Shown here: positions 44,260 through 55,399 of the stretch, piece after piece
Layout: every line of letters begins with the position of its first letter
How positions within the stretch are numbered: position 1 is the stretch's first letter
NCBI RefSeq assembly: GCF_024362325.1
Contig: NZ_CP101497.1
Location: 806,001 to 870,000, forward strand
Source: Microcella humidisoli
GTDB taxonomy: Bacteria; Actinomycetota; Actinomycetes; Actinomycetales; Microbacteriaceae
Reading direction: 5' to 3'
Length of the DNA stretch: 64,000 nt
The notes under the pieces: model-generated
Told to the model about the DNA's origin: nothing
The model's input: only the letters and a program-made list of their open reading frames with translations
Databases searched by the model: none
Made by a program: the position numbers and the translations under genes

Positions 44260-44910
44260 ATGACCTGGTCGTTGCGCACGCCGTTCACGAACGCGCGGCG
44301 TCGGGCATGGGCGCGACGCGCCCGGCAGCCGGGCGAGCTGCTCTACGTGGCGATCGGCGACTCGGCGGCGCAGGGTGTGGGCGCGCGCCGCATCGACGCG
44401 AGCTACGTCGGCCTGCTCGCCGCGCGGCTGCAGCGGCTCACGGGCCGCACGGTGCGCGTCGTCAACCTGTCGCGCTACGGCGCCCGACTCGACGACGCCC
44501 TCGAACGGCAGCTGCCGCAGCTCGCGCAGCTCGAACCCGACCTCGTGACCGTCGCGATCGGGGCCAACGACATGGTCGCGCACGACGCCGAGCGCTTCGT
44601 CGACGAGTTCGAGCGGTTGCTGGCCGCGCTGCCGCCGCACGCGATCGTCGCCGACCTGCCGTGCTTCCACTTCGGTGACCGTGAACGGGATGCGGTGCAC
44701 GCCTCGCGCGCGATCGCCGACCTCGTGCGGGCCCGCGGTCTGGCCTTCGCGCCCCTGCACCGCGTCACCGAAAGGCGGCGCGGCTGGGGGTCGTGGCCGG
44801 AGTTCGCGTGGGACCAGTTCCACCCCTCGGCGATCGGCTACCGGGTGTGGGAGTCGGCGTTCGCTGGCGCACTCGCGAAGCGAGTGCGCGCCTTGCCTTC
44901 AGCGAGTTGA
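44260..44910 (+). CDS. SGNH/GDSL hydrolase family protein
   Basis: 216 residues. Block I AIGDSAAQGVGA near residue 31 (nucleophile Ser), block III GANDMV near 102, block V DQFHPSAIGY near 190 (Asp-x-x-His). No signal peptide, so a cytoplasmic esterase or lipase of unknown substrate. TACGAT (44248-44253) is 6 bases before the ATG. Divergent from tRNA-Ser. Confidence 0.93.
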   Translation: MTWSLRTPFTNARRRAWARRARQPGELLYVAIGDSAAQGVGARRIDASYVGLLAARLQRLTGRTVRVVNLSRYGARLDDALERQLPQLAQLEPDLVTVAIGANDMVAHDAERFVDEFERLLAALPPHAIVADLPCFHFGDRERDAVHASRAIADLVRARGLAFAPLHRVTERRRGWGSWPEFAWDQFHPSAIGYRVWESAFAGALAKRVRALPSAS

Positions 44911-44945
44911 TGAGAACCCGTACTAGAGAAAGGAAGTACGTCACT

Positions 44946-45320
44946 GTGATCGACAAGACGACGATCGCCGCCGAGCTCGCGACGGTCACTGAGCACTGGA
45001 CCCCGCGCGTGATCGGCCAGGTGAACGACCAGTACGTGAAGGTCGCGAAGCTGCTGGGCGAGTTCGTCTGGCACGCGCACGAGAACGAGGACGAGCTGTT
45101 CTGGGTCATCTCGGGCCGGCTGCGCATCCAGCTCGAGGGTCACGACGAGGTCGTGCTCGAACCCGGTCAGTTCTTCGTCGTGCCGCGCGGTGTGCGGCAC
45201 AACCCGATCGCCGACGAGGAGGTCGAGCTCGTGCTCATCGAGACCGTGACGACCGCCCACACGGGCGATGTGGTCGTCGACCGCACTGTGCCGATCGAGC
45301 GGCAGCTGCCGAGCGGTTGA
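44946..45320 (+). CDS. Cupin domain-containing protein
   Basis: 124 residues, one cupin_2 barrel: WHAHENEDELFWVISGRLRIQLEG (metal His/Glu) near residue 44 and PGQFFVVPRGVRHNP near 78. Small-molecule enzyme or binding protein; ligand unknown. I chose the GTG at 44946, with AAAGGAAG upstream, over an ATG that overlaps the GDSL gene stop. Confidence 0.88.
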   Translation: MIDKTTIAAELATVTEHWTPRVIGQVNDQYVKVAKLLGEFVWHAHENEDELFWVISGRLRIQLEGHDEVVLEPGQFFVVPRGVRHNPIADEEVELVLIETVTTAHTGDVVVDRTVPIERQLPSG

Positions 45321-45365
45321 CGGTGCATCGTCGGGGTCGGTGGTGCGTCGTAGTCTGAAGCCACC

Positions 45366-46712
45366 ATGGCCAAGCCGACCGCGAACTTCGTCTGCACCGA
45401 GTGCGGCTGGACGACCCTGAAGTGGGCCGGTCGGTGCGGCGAGTGCCAGCAATGGGGCACCGTCATCGAGAAGGATGCGCCGACGCGGCACACCGCGCCG
45501 GCCCGGGTTGCCGAGGGCCGGGCCGCGCGCCCCATCACCGAGATCGAGCCGCGCGAGCGCAGCCACACGCCCACGGGCATCGCCGAGTTCGACCGGGTGC
45601 TCGGCGGCGGCATCGTGCCCGGCGCCGCCATCCTGCTGTCGGGCGAGCCCGGGGTCGGCAAGTCGACGCTGCTGCTCGAGGTCGCCGCGCGCGCCGCGAA
45701 GCTCGGCCAGCGCGTGCTCTACGTGAGCGCCGAGGAGTCGGTGGCGCAGGTGCGGCTGCGCGCCGGGCGCACGGGCGCCCTGACGCCCGAGCTGTACCTC
45801 GCGAGCGAGACCGATCTCGCCACGATCCTCGGCCAGATCGACGAGGTGCAGCCCGCCCTCGTGATCGTCGACTCGGTGCAGACCGTCGCCTCCTCGCTCG
45901 TCGACGGCCTCGCGGGCGGGGTCAGCCAAGTGCGGGAGGTCGCGGCGACGCTCATCCGCGTCGCGAAGGACCGCGACATCCCCGTCGTTCTCGTCGGCCA
46001 CGTGACGAAAGACGGCACGATCGCCGGCCCGCGCCTGCTCGAGCACCTCGTCGACGTCGTGTGCCAGTTCGAGGGCGACCGCCAGACGGCGCTGCGCTTC
46101 GTGCGCGCACTCAAGAACCGCTTCGGCCCGACCGACGAGGTCGGCTGCTTCGAGATGACGGGCGACGGCATCGCCGAGGTCGCCGACCCGTCGATCCTCT
46201 TCCGCTCGGGGTCGACCACGCCCGTGAGCGGCACGTGCGTCGCCATCGCGATGGAAGGCCGCCGTGCGCTGCCCGTCGAGGTGCAGGCGCTCATCGTCGC
46301 CTCGAACGCCCCCCAGCCCCGGCGCGTCGTCAACGGCGTCGACTCGTCGCGCGTCGCCATGCTGCTCGCCGTGCTCGAGCGCCGCTGCGGCATGCCACTC
46401 AGCGGGTTCGACGTGTACGTCTCGACTGTGGGCGGCATCCGCCTGACCGAGCCCGCGGCCGACCTCGCGATCGCGCTGGCCGTCGCGAGCGCCCGCCGCG
46501 AGAAGGCGCTGGATGCTCACCTCGCCGCCATCGGAGAGATCAGTCTTGCCGGCGAGATCCGCGCGGTGTCGGGCGCCGCGCAGCGCGCCGCGGAAGGCGC
46601 GCGCCTCGGCTACACCACGGTGGTCGACGCCTCGGCGCTGCACCTGCGCGAGGCGGTGCGGCTCGCGTTCGCGAGCGCCCACGACGAGAAGCTCGACGTT
46701 CCCGAGTTCTGA
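45366..46712 (+). CDS. radA: DNA repair protein RadA (Sms)
   Basis: RecA-like helicase that extends branches in recombination, 448 residues. Zinc finger CTECGWTTLKWAGRCGEC at residues 10-27; Walker A GEPGVGKST near 96; the RadA-specific KNRFG near 254; C-terminal Lon-like domain with GGIRLTEPAADLAIALAVASA near 370. Complete. A TAGTCT at 45351-45356 lies 9 bases before the ATG. Followed by a 330-base gene-free stretch. Confidence 0.97.
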   Translation: MAKPTANFVCTECGWTTLKWAGRCGECQQWGTVIEKDAPTRHTAPARVAEGRAARPITEIEPRERSHTPTGIAEFDRVLGGGIVPGAAILLSGEPGVGKSTLLLEVAARAAKLGQRVLYVSAEESVAQVRLRAGRTGALTPELYLASETDLATILGQIDEVQPALVIVDSVQTVASSLVDGLAGGVSQVREVAATLIRVAKDRDIPVVLVGHVTKDGTIAGPRLLEHLVDVVCQFEGDRQTALRFVRALKNRFGPTDEVGCFEMTGDGIAEVADPSILFRSGSTTPVSGTCVAIAMEGRRALPVEVQALIVASNAPQPRRVVNGVDSSRVAMLLAVLERRCGMPLSGFDVYVSTVGGIRLTEPAADLAIALAVASARREKALDAHLAAIGEISLAGEIRAVSGAAQRAAEGARLGYTTVVDASALHLREAVRLAFASAHDEKLDVPEF

Positions 46713-46788
46713 GCGCGCCCGCGCGGGCAGTGTCACCAGCCTCGCCACCGCGGGCAGCGGTCAGCGGGTCGGGCCACCACGCGGTGCA

Positions 46789-46876
46789 CGTCAGGTCACC
46801 GCAGGCCGCCCGTCAGGTCACCTCACGCCGCTCGTCAGGTCACCTCACCCCGCTCGTCAGGTCACCGCGGGTGCCA
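46789..46876. repeat. Four direct repeats with a strict 22-bp period
   Basis: CGTCAGGTCACC occurs at 46789, 46811, 46833 and 46855, each followed by 10 variable bases, so the spacing is exactly 22. It lies in the 330-base space (46713-47042) between the convergent radA and SseB-like genes. I see no gene, RNA or terminator elsewhere in that space. Confidence 0.88.
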
Positions 46877-47042
46877 CGTTTCTGACGTCGGGTGCGCGAC
46901 ATCGGCGCGAGGCGCGGGCGTCGACGCCGAACACGTGTACTTCGGTCGAGACTGTGCGCCGCGGCGCACGTCGCCAGCCGGAACGCACGGCATTGGCCGG
47001 CCGACGACGCAGCCCCCCGCCGATCCGACCGCTGCCGAGCGA

Positions 47043-47504
47043 CTACTCGGCGGCAAGACGCAGCGCGTCGAGCACGTCCTGCGGCTCGGCCTGCATCGCG
47101 TGCGGGCCCGCGACGTCGAACCAGACGGCCTCGAGCACGCCGATGTTCTGCTCGAGGAATTCGCGCAGCGTCGCGCCGTCGTACGGCAGCACCCGGTGCT
47201 CGGGCTCGTCGGGCACCATCGCGATGTAGGTCTGCGGGCTCGAGAAGAGCAGCAGCATGTACTTGTCGGACTCGCCGCGGCGGAACACCCGCACCTGTGC
47301 CGGGCCCTCGGTGATGAGCAACGGGACGATGACGCGGTCGTTGCGCAAGGCGAACGCCACGGCGGCGGCGTCTTGACGTTCGAGGGCGGCATCCAGTCGC
47401 TGCTCGGGCGGGAGCAGCGAGGGCGGGAGCGGGGCCAGGTGACCGGAGGCGGTGCGGCGCGGCTGCGAGGAGCCGGGGCGTTTCGCGGGCTTCTTCTTGG
47501 GCAT
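47043..47504 (-). CDS. SseB-like hypothetical protein
   Basis: 153 residues. A basic Pro/Lys tail (PKKKPAKRPGSSQPRR), then a domain with ALRNDRVIVPLLI, DKYMLLLFSS and VLPYDGATLREFLEQN that resembles SseB N-terminal domains. Function unknown. TAGGCT (minus 47512-47517) lies 7 bases before the ATG. Confidence 0.75.
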   Translation of the reverse strand: MPKKKPAKRPGSSQPRRTASGHLAPLPPSLLPPEQRLDAALERQDAAAVAFALRNDRVIVPLLITEGPAQVRVFRRGESDKYMLLLFSSPQTYIAMVPDEPEHRVLPYDGATLREFLEQNIGVLEAVWFDVAGPHAMQAEPQDVLDALRLAAE

Positions 47505-47523
47505 CCTGAACAGCCTACGGGGG

Positions 47524-48138
47524 CTAGTTGAGGATGAAGGGGCGGTCGCCGTCGCCCTCGAACTCGCCGACGCTCACGCTCAGCCGGTAGGTCGCGCCGC
47601 CCGCCACGACGGGGTCGCGCTCGGCGTCGCAGTCGTCGGCGCTCGAGCGCGTGCGGCTCCACGCGAAGGGCGAGCTCGACAGCGGCTCACCGGGCTCGAG
47701 GGTCACCTCGGCCGGCACACCCGGCTGCTGGCAGTCGGCCGAGGCCCAGATGCGGTCGCTGCCCGAGGTGATGACGTACGACTGCACGTCGCTGCCCGCC
47801 TGCATGGTGCACGGCGCGGTGCCCGTGTTGAGCAGCGTCAGCGACAGCAGGGGCTGCTCGCCCGAGGGGTACGAGGCCGCGTCGGTGACCGGCGTCACGG
47901 TGACCTGCTCGGGCGTGCACGCGGTGACATCGCCGGCGGTGAGCGGGTCGCCCGCCGCTGCGGTCTCGCTCGTCGTCGGCTCGGGGGTCGGCTGCTCGGC
48001 GGGCGCGCCGGTGCCGGGCCGCACGATGATGAGCACGATGATCAGGATGACCGCGAGCGCGACGATGCCCACGACGATGCGGCGGCGCCAGTAGATCTCT
48101 GGCGGCAGCGGCCCGACAGGGTTGCGGATCGTCGACAT
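47524..48138 (-). CDS. Membrane-anchored protein of unknown function
   Basis: 204 residues: a short cytoplasmic start (about 20), one helix (IVVGIVALAVILIIVLIIV), a Thr/Pro/Glu linker, then an extracellular domain with four Cys (CTPEQ, APCTM, ADCQQ, DDCDA) that can form two disulfides, probably beta-sandwich. No known family. TACCCT (minus 48145-48150) is 6 bases before the ATG. Independent promoter from the SseB-like gene downstream. Confidence 0.82.
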   Translation of the reverse strand: MSTIRNPVGPLPPEIYWRRRIVVGIVALAVILIIVLIIVRPGTGAPAEQPTPEPTTSETAAAGDPLTAGDVTACTPEQVTVTPVTDAASYPSGEQPLLSLTLLNTGTAPCTMQAGSDVQSYVITSGSDRIWASADCQQPGVPAEVTLEPGEPLSSSPFAWSRTRSSADDCDAERDPVVAGGATYRLSVSVGEFEGDGDRPFILN

Positions 48139-48211
48139 GCCGCCAGGGTAGGCCCGGTTCGGGGCGACGGCGGGATGCTCGCTCGGCGTGTGCCCGAACG
48201 CTCAGGGGTCT

Positions 48212-48727
48212 CTACAGAACCTTGAGCATGCGCGTGTTGCCGAGCGTGTTCGGCTTCACGCGCGAGAGGTCGAGGAACTCGGCGACACCTTCGTCGGGCG
48301 AGCGCACGAGCTCGGCGTAGACCTCCGGGTCGACGAGCAGCTGTTCGTCGATGGGCGCGAAGCCGTGGCGAGCGAAGAAGTCGACCTCGAACGTCAGGCA
48401 GAACAGCCGCTGCAGGCCGAGGTCGCGCGCGTCGTCCTCGAGGCTCGCCAGGAGTGCGTGGCCCACACCGCGCCCGCGCCACGCATCGCTCGCCGCGAGC
48501 GTGCGGATCTCGCCCAGGTCTTCCCAGATGACGTGCACAGCACCGCACCCGATGACCTCGCCCGTCGCATCATCGACGGCGACGCGAAACTCCTGCAGCG
48601 ACTCGAAGAACACGACGAGCTCTTTGCCGAGCAGGATCCGCTGCCGCACGAGAGGCTCGACGAGCTGCTTGATGGCGCGCACGTCGCTCGTGCGCGCGCG
48701 CCGCACGCTGAACCCGGTCGATGTCAC
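48212..48727 (-). CDS. argA: Amino-acid N-acetyltransferase, GNAT family (ArgA-like)
   Basis: 171 residues. The acetyl-CoA loop is WRGRGVGHALL near residue 84. FSVRRARTSDVRAIKQLVEPL at the start, GKELVVFFESLQEF, FFARHGFAPIDEQLL and the C-terminal KPNTLGNTRM are features of the short mycobacterial-type N-acetylglutamate synthase for arginine synthesis. GTG start, supported by TAGGCT (minus 48734-48739) 6 bases upstream. Confidence 0.88.
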   Translation of the reverse strand: MTSTGFSVRRARTSDVRAIKQLVEPLVRQRILLGKELVVFFESLQEFRVAVDDATGEVIGCGAVHVIWEDLGEIRTLAASDAWRGRGVGHALLASLEDDARDLGLQRLFCLTFEVDFFARHGFAPIDEQLLVDPEVYAELVRSPDEGVAEFLDLSRVKPNTLGNTRMLKVL

Positions 48728-48756
48728 GTCGCAAGCCTACGGCCGCCGCACGCCGA

Positions 48757-48789
48757 AGCGCCCCGCCCGGGGTGACCGGACGGGGCGCT
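48757..48789 (-). terminator. Terminator hairpin of clpC
   Basis: Perfect 9-bp stem AGCGCCCCG / CGGGGCGCT with a 15-base loop, 41 bases past the clpC stop on the minus strand. Confidence 0.7.
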
Positions 48790-48830
48790 GACGGGGTGCG
48801 AGCATCCGGCGATCGGATGCGGGGCGCGGG

Positions 48831-51341
<2,511 letters not shown>

Positions 51342-51475
51342 CTCGCACTCTCCTCACGCGATTCCGACGCAGGATGCGGAGCCGCTGTATCGAGGGTAAC
51401 CAGCGCACCCCTGCAGAACTGCCCGTGTTCGCCGTGGGCGTGACGGGGGTTGCCTCGGGCGCATCCCGCCGATAC

Positions 51476-51510
51476 CGTATCGATTATCGTTATTAACGAT
51501 TACCGATACG
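51476..51510. promoter_or_regulatory. 35-bp two-layer palindromic operator
   Basis: Outer arms CGTATCG (51476-51482) and CGATACG (51504-51510) and inner arms ATCGTTA (51486-51492) and TAACGAT (51494-51500) share one axis at 51493. The AT-rich site stands out in this GC-rich DNA and ends 11 bases before the membrane protein start, covering its promoter. The XRE protein encoded two genes on is the obvious ligand. Confidence 0.78.
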
Positions 51511-51521
51511 AAGGAGCAACC

Positions 51522-52148
51522 ATGACCACCCTCGGTGCCTCACCGACTCGAATGCCGTCACCCGGCGACCGCGCTGCCATCGGCTTCTTCATGGCGTCGG
51601 GCGTGGGCATCGTCGTATGGGCGATCACCGCAGCGGTGATCCGCATCAGCGCAGCGCTCAGCGACTCGAGCATCTCGGTGCTCGCCGAGTTCGCCGGCAC
51701 ACCCGCCCAGGCGCCCATAGGGCCGAACGGCGCGCTCGTCGAGGTCGAACTCGACCGCGCTGTACTGAGCACGACCGAACTGCCGACGGCCTCGCTCGTG
51801 TCGCTCGTCATCAGCGATGTGCTCGCCGCCACGACCATCACGCTCGTCGTCGCCTGCCTGCTCGCGCTCAGCACCGCGGTGCTCCGCGGCGCGATCTTCT
51901 CCCGGCGCAACACGATTCTCGTGAGCACGGCCGGCATCGCCGTGCTCATCGGTGCGGCGTCGACACTCTTCTTCGCGAATATGGCGGCCAACGGTGCGTT
52001 CGCGGCCATCTCGAACGGCGAGTTCGACAACGTCGTCATCGCGGTCGATCTGCTGCCCTACGCCATCGGCGCGTTCGTGGTCGCCCTGATCACCACGGCG
52101 TTCAGCGTCGGCGAGCGGCTGCAGCGCGAGACGGACGGGCTGGTCTGA
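51522..52148 (+). CDS. DUF2975-type membrane protein
   Basis: 208 residues, four predicted membrane helices (about 25-47, 95-120, 130-152, 175-197), short N-terminal tail. Resembles DUF2975 proteins that pair with small YozG-type XRE regulators; role unknown. GAAGGAG stands 6 bases before the ATG. The stop overlaps the start of the XRE gene (TGATG). Confidence 0.78.
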   Translation: MTTLGASPTRMPSPGDRAAIGFFMASGVGIVVWAITAAVIRISAALSDSSISVLAEFAGTPAQAPIGPNGALVEVELDRAVLSTTELPTASLVSLVISDVLAATTITLVVACLLALSTAVLRGAIFSRRNTILVSTAGIAVLIGAASTLFFANMAANGAFAAISNGEFDNVVIAVDLLPYAIGAFVVALITTAFSVGERLQRETDGLV

Positions 52149-52381
52149 TGAGCCCAGCGGTCTCCGATGAGGAGGAGACGGGCATCCACTGCCGGCTCGA
52201 CGAGCTGCTCGAGCAACGCGGCATGACGCTCACCAGGTTGAGCGAGCTCGTCGGCGTGAGCATCGTCAACCTCTCGGTGCTCAAGAACGACCGCGCTCGG
52301 GCCATCAGGTTCTCGACGCTGCGGGCGATCTGCGAGGCGCTCGACTGCGAGGTCGGCGACCTGCTCGTCGTCGAGCGCTGA
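52148..52381 (+). CDS. YozG-like XRE transcriptional regulator
   Basis: 77 residues, one helix-turn-helix: RLDELLEQRGMTLTRLSELVGVSIVNLSVLKNDRARAIRFSTLRAICEALDCEVGDLL. The family is a Cro-like dimer. One-base overlap with the membrane protein gene means one operon, and the symmetric site upstream suggests autoregulation. A long inverted repeat starts 20 bases after the stop. Confidence 0.92.
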   Translation: MSPAVSDEEETGIHCRLDELLEQRGMTLTRLSELVGVSIVNLSVLKNDRARAIRFSTLRAICEALDCEVGDLLVVER

Positions 52382-52400
52382 CAGGCCGGACCCGCGCCCG

Positions 52401-52503
52401 CGGTGTTGCTCGTTCAGGAAGCACGGTCGAAAGACGTACTCCACCGGCGTGTCGAGGGCATCCCGGGCCGTGTCAGCTCGATCTTCCTGAACGAGCAACA
52501 CCG
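52401..52503. repeat. 103-bp element with perfect 21-bp inverted ends
   Basis: Left arm 52401-52421 (begins CGGTGTTGCTCG, ends GGAAG) has an exact reverse complement at 52483-52503; the 61-base interior is not symmetric. No open frame of note and no flanking target duplication is evident. Terminator or MITE-like element. Confidence 0.88.
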
Positions 52504-52556
52504 GCGGCGGCGCAGGCGACAGGAGCAGTGAGGTCAGGCCGACGTAGGGTGTCGAT

Positions 52557-53525
52557 GTGAGCAACCTCGAGACCGAGCCGGCCGAGCTCGTCAGCCACGA
52601 CGGGCCCGCGGCGGGCATCCAGGTGCTCGAACCGCGCGAGGTGCCGCTCGGCGGCCCGCGCGCGATGACTGTGCGCCGCACGCTGCCGCAGCGCGAGCGC
52701 AGCCTCATCGGCGCCTGGTGCTTCGTCGACCACTACGGCCCCGATGACGTCGCTGAGACGGGCGGCATGTCGGTGCCGCCGCATCCGCACACGGGGCTGC
52801 AGACCGTGAGCTGGCTCTTCGAGGGCGAGGTCGAGCACCGCGACTCCACTGGCGCGCACGCGATGGTGCGACCGGGCGAGGTCAACCTCATGACGGCGGG
52901 CCAGGGCATCCAGCACTCCGAGGTCTCGACGCCCGCGACGACCCGCTTGCACGGTGCGCAACTGTGGGTCGCCCTGCCCGACCGCGACCGGCACACGCGG
53001 CCCTTCTTCGAGCACGCCGAGCCCGAGCCGTTCACCGTGGGCGCGGCGACCCTCCGCGTGTTCGTCGGCGAGCTGGCCGGCTCGGCGAGCCCCGTGCACA
53101 CCTTCACGGCCCTTGTCGGCGCGCAGCTCGACCTGCCGGCCGGGGCGAGCGTCGACCTACCCGTCGACCCCCGCTTCGAGCACGGCCTGCTGGTGGATGC
53201 GGGCACCGCCCACCTCGACGGCGTCGAGATCCCCGGCGCCCACCTCGGCTACGCGGCCCCCGGTCGCTCGTCGGTGCGGATCGCGGCCGGCGACGCCCCC
53301 CTGCGCGCGCTGCTGCTGGGCGGCGAGCCGCTCGGCGAGCCCATCGTCATGTGGTGGAACTTCATCGCGCGCGACCACGACGAGATCGTGGCGTTCCGCG
53401 AGCAGTGGCAGGCCGAGGTGATCGACGGCGGCACGCTCGACGGTCGATTCGGCACGGTCGATGGCTGGGACCACGCGCTGCCCGCCCCGGTCATGCCCGA
53501 CGTGCGACTGCGGCCGCGCGACTAA
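52557..53525 (+). CDS. Pirin family protein
   Basis: 322 residues, two cupin-like halves. PPHPHTGLQTVSWLFEGEVEHRDSTG near residue 77 supplies the metal His/Glu set, GQGIQHSEVS near 120 completes it; pirin C-terminal domain with HGLLVDAG and NFIARDHDEIV. May be a quercetinase-like oxygenase or redox sensor. TAGGGT (52545-52550) lies 6 bases before the GTG start. Confidence 0.92.
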   Translation: MSNLETEPAELVSHDGPAAGIQVLEPREVPLGGPRAMTVRRTLPQRERSLIGAWCFVDHYGPDDVAETGGMSVPPHPHTGLQTVSWLFEGEVEHRDSTGAHAMVRPGEVNLMTAGQGIQHSEVSTPATTRLHGAQLWVALPDRDRHTRPFFEHAEPEPFTVGAATLRVFVGELAGSASPVHTFTALVGAQLDLPAGASVDLPVDPRFEHGLLVDAGTAHLDGVEIPGAHLGYAAPGRSSVRIAAGDAPLRALLLGGEPLGEPIVMWWNFIARDHDEIVAFREQWQAEVIDGGTLDGRFGTVDGWDHALPAPVMPDVRLRPRD

Positions 53526-53583
53526 GCAGCCCCGCGCGACTGAGCGCTGCGAGCGCGCGATCGGCGCCGCCGACCGAGCGCGG

Positions 53584-54555
53584 CTACCGCCCGCGCGGCA
53601 GCTGCACCGACGGCAGCGTCTCACCCGGCACGGCGAGCGCGTGCCACGAGAAGCGCTCGGCCAGCAGTTCGCACGCGCGCACGGAGCGCAGGCTGTTGCC
53701 CTGCGCATCCAGCAGCGGGCTGTAGAGGCCGAGCCCGAACGTCGCCGGGCTCGCGGTGATGACCCCGCCCGCGACACCGCTCTTGGCCGGGCTGCCGACG
53801 CGCAGCATCCACTCGCCCGATGCGTCGTACATGCCGCACGTCGCCATGACGGTCAGCACGTGCCGCGCCACGTCGCTGCTCATGGTGCGCACGCCCGTGA
53901 CGGGGTTCACGCCGCCGCACGCGAGGGTCGCCGCCATGACGGCGAGGTCGTCCGCGGTGACGAGCACGGCGCACTGGCGCAGGTACACCCACAGCGTCTC
54001 GTCGACGTCGGCCGTGAGCGAGCCGGCGCTGCGCATGAGGTAGCCGAGGGCCCGGTTCATGTCGGCGGTCTCGAGCTCGGCGGCGAAGACGCCCTCGTCG
54101 ACGGTGAGGTCGCGCCCTGCGCACGCGCTCATGAGGCTCAGGATGCGCCCGAAGCGCCCCGCCGCCGAGTCGCCGGCGACGAGCGAGCAGGTGACGATGG
54201 CGCCCGCGTTGATCATGGGGTTGTCGGGTCGGCCCGTGTCGGCTTCGAGCGAGATGGCGTTGAAGCGCTCGCCGCTCGGCTCGCAGCCGACGCGCTCGAG
54301 CACGGCGTCGAGCCCGCGGTCGGCGAGCGCGAGGGCGAAGGCGAACACCTTCGAGATCGACTGGATCGAGAAGTGCTCGGCGTGGTCGCCGGCCGACCAC
54401 AGGCGGCCCTCAGGGCTGCAGACCGCGAGGCCGAAGCGGCTGGGGTCGGCGAGCAGCAGCGGCGGGATGTAGCCGGCGAGCTCGCCCTCGTCGAGGGGCG
54501 CGAGCTCGCGGTGAACGGCGTCGAGCGTGGCGGCGACGGGGTCGAGCTCGGTCAT
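53584..54555 (-). CDS. glsA: Glutaminase A
   Basis: Hydrolyses glutamine to glutamate and ammonia; 323 residues. FSIQSISKVFAFALAL near residue 62 holds the Ser-x-x-Lys pair, NPMINAGAIVTCSL near 111, ETADMNRALGYLM near 155, VYLRQCAVLVTADDLAVMAATLA near 185, GVAGGVITASP near 255. Serine beta-lactamase-like fold. CAGGCT (minus 54563-54568) is 7 bases before the ATG. Confidence 0.95.
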   Translation of the reverse strand: MTELDPVAATLDAVHRELAPLDEGELAGYIPPLLLADPSRFGLAVCSPEGRLWSAGDHAEHFSIQSISKVFAFALALADRGLDAVLERVGCEPSGERFNAISLEADTGRPDNPMINAGAIVTCSLVAGDSAAGRFGRILSLMSACAGRDLTVDEGVFAAELETADMNRALGYLMRSAGSLTADVDETLWVYLRQCAVLVTADDLAVMAATLACGGVNPVTGVRTMSSDVARHVLTVMATCGMYDASGEWMLRVGSPAKSGVAGGVITASPATFGLGLYSPLLDAQGNSLRSVRACELLAERFSWHALAVPGETLPSVQLPRGR

Positions 54556-54578
54556 GGTCGTCAGCCTGCCAGGGGGCG

Positions 54579-54761
54579 CTACTCGTGGGGGTCGGGTCGC
54601 GCGGCGAGGCGCGCGCGCTCTTCGGCCTCGATCTCGGAGTAGGTCTCGCGTTCGGAGCGGTCGGCGCGGATGATCGCGCGCATGGCGAACCAGAAGATGA
54701 GCCCGATCACGATCGTCGGGGTCACCGAGAAGATCGCGTTGCCCCAGAAGTCTTCCGGCAT
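54579..54761 (-). CDS. Small single-pass membrane protein (60 residues)
   Basis: MPEDFWGNAIFSVTPTIVIG begins a membrane helix at about residues 12-32; the tail RADRSERETYSEIEAEERARL is charged and helical. No family name known to me. Start supported by TATCCT (minus 54769-54774) 7 bases upstream. Just upstream of glsA on the same strand; the gap of 23 bases to the glsA start means its end overlaps the glsA promoter. Confidence 0.8.
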   Translation of the reverse strand: MPEDFWGNAIFSVTPTIVIGLIFWFAMRAIIRADRSERETYSEIEAEERARLAARPDPHE

Positions 54762-54805
54762 GCCATCAAGGATACGTCGGTGCGGCTGAGGCCAGCACCG
54801 CGTGG

Positions 54806-55399
54806 TCAGCTGACGAGGCGGCGGCGTGCCCACAGGCCGAAGCCGAGCACGACGAGGGCGACGACGGCCGTCGTGGCGAGCACGGCGGGGCCGAGCAGAC
54901 CGAGGCTGGCTTCGAGCGGTGTGGCGGCGAGCACCGCGGGAAGGGTCCCGGGGCGGTCATCGCCGCCGAGCGCCTCCGTGGGCAGCTGGAACCCGTCGGT
55001 CGATTCGCCATTCGTGACGGCGTTGTTGACGGTGATGTCGCCCACGACCGTCGAGAGTCGGCCACCGTCGGCGATCGCCGTCAGGCAGTAGGCGCCGTCG
55101 GGCACCGCCGTGGTCGAGAGCGTCGCCGAGAATCGCGACTCGGCGAGCTCGAGGCGCTCCTCGATGACGGGCGAGCCGCAGTCGCCGAGCGACTGGGGGG
55201 CGAGCCCGAGCACGAGGTCGACCTCGGTGGCGCCGACGATCGTGCCTTCGATGGCGAGGTCGCCGCCGACGGCGGTGCCCGCGAGCGGGGTGTCGATGCG
55301 CAACGACTCGGCCGCGAAGCCGGGGCTCGCCATGAGCACGGTGGTGAGCACCGCGATGGGGATGCCGGCGGCAACTGCGCGGAGACGGTGAGAGATCAT
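54806..55399 (-). CDS. Secreted protein with C-terminal membrane anchor
   Basis: 197 residues. Signal peptide (AGIPIAVLTTVLMASPGFAA, cleavage near residue 29), an extracellular Thr/Val/Ala-rich domain with two Cys (GDCGSPV, AYCLTAI), then a C-terminal helix (about 170-190) and RRRLVS stop-transfer tail. No LPXTG. Function unknown. Alone, between the small membrane gene and lysS. Confidence 0.83.
   Translation of the reverse strand: MISHRLRAVAAGIPIAVLTTVLMASPGFAAESLRIDTPLAGTAVGGDLAIEGTIVGATEVDLVLGLAPQSLGDCGSPVIEERLELAESRFSATLSTTAVPDGAYCLTAIADGGRLSTVVGDITVNNAVTNGESTDGFQLPTEALGGDDRPGTLPAVLAATPLEASLGLLGPAVLATTAVVALVVLGFGLWARRRLVS

Noticed and set aside
46789..46876. CRISPR array
   Set aside because: The repeat is 12 bases and the spacers are 10, far too short; there are no cas genes.
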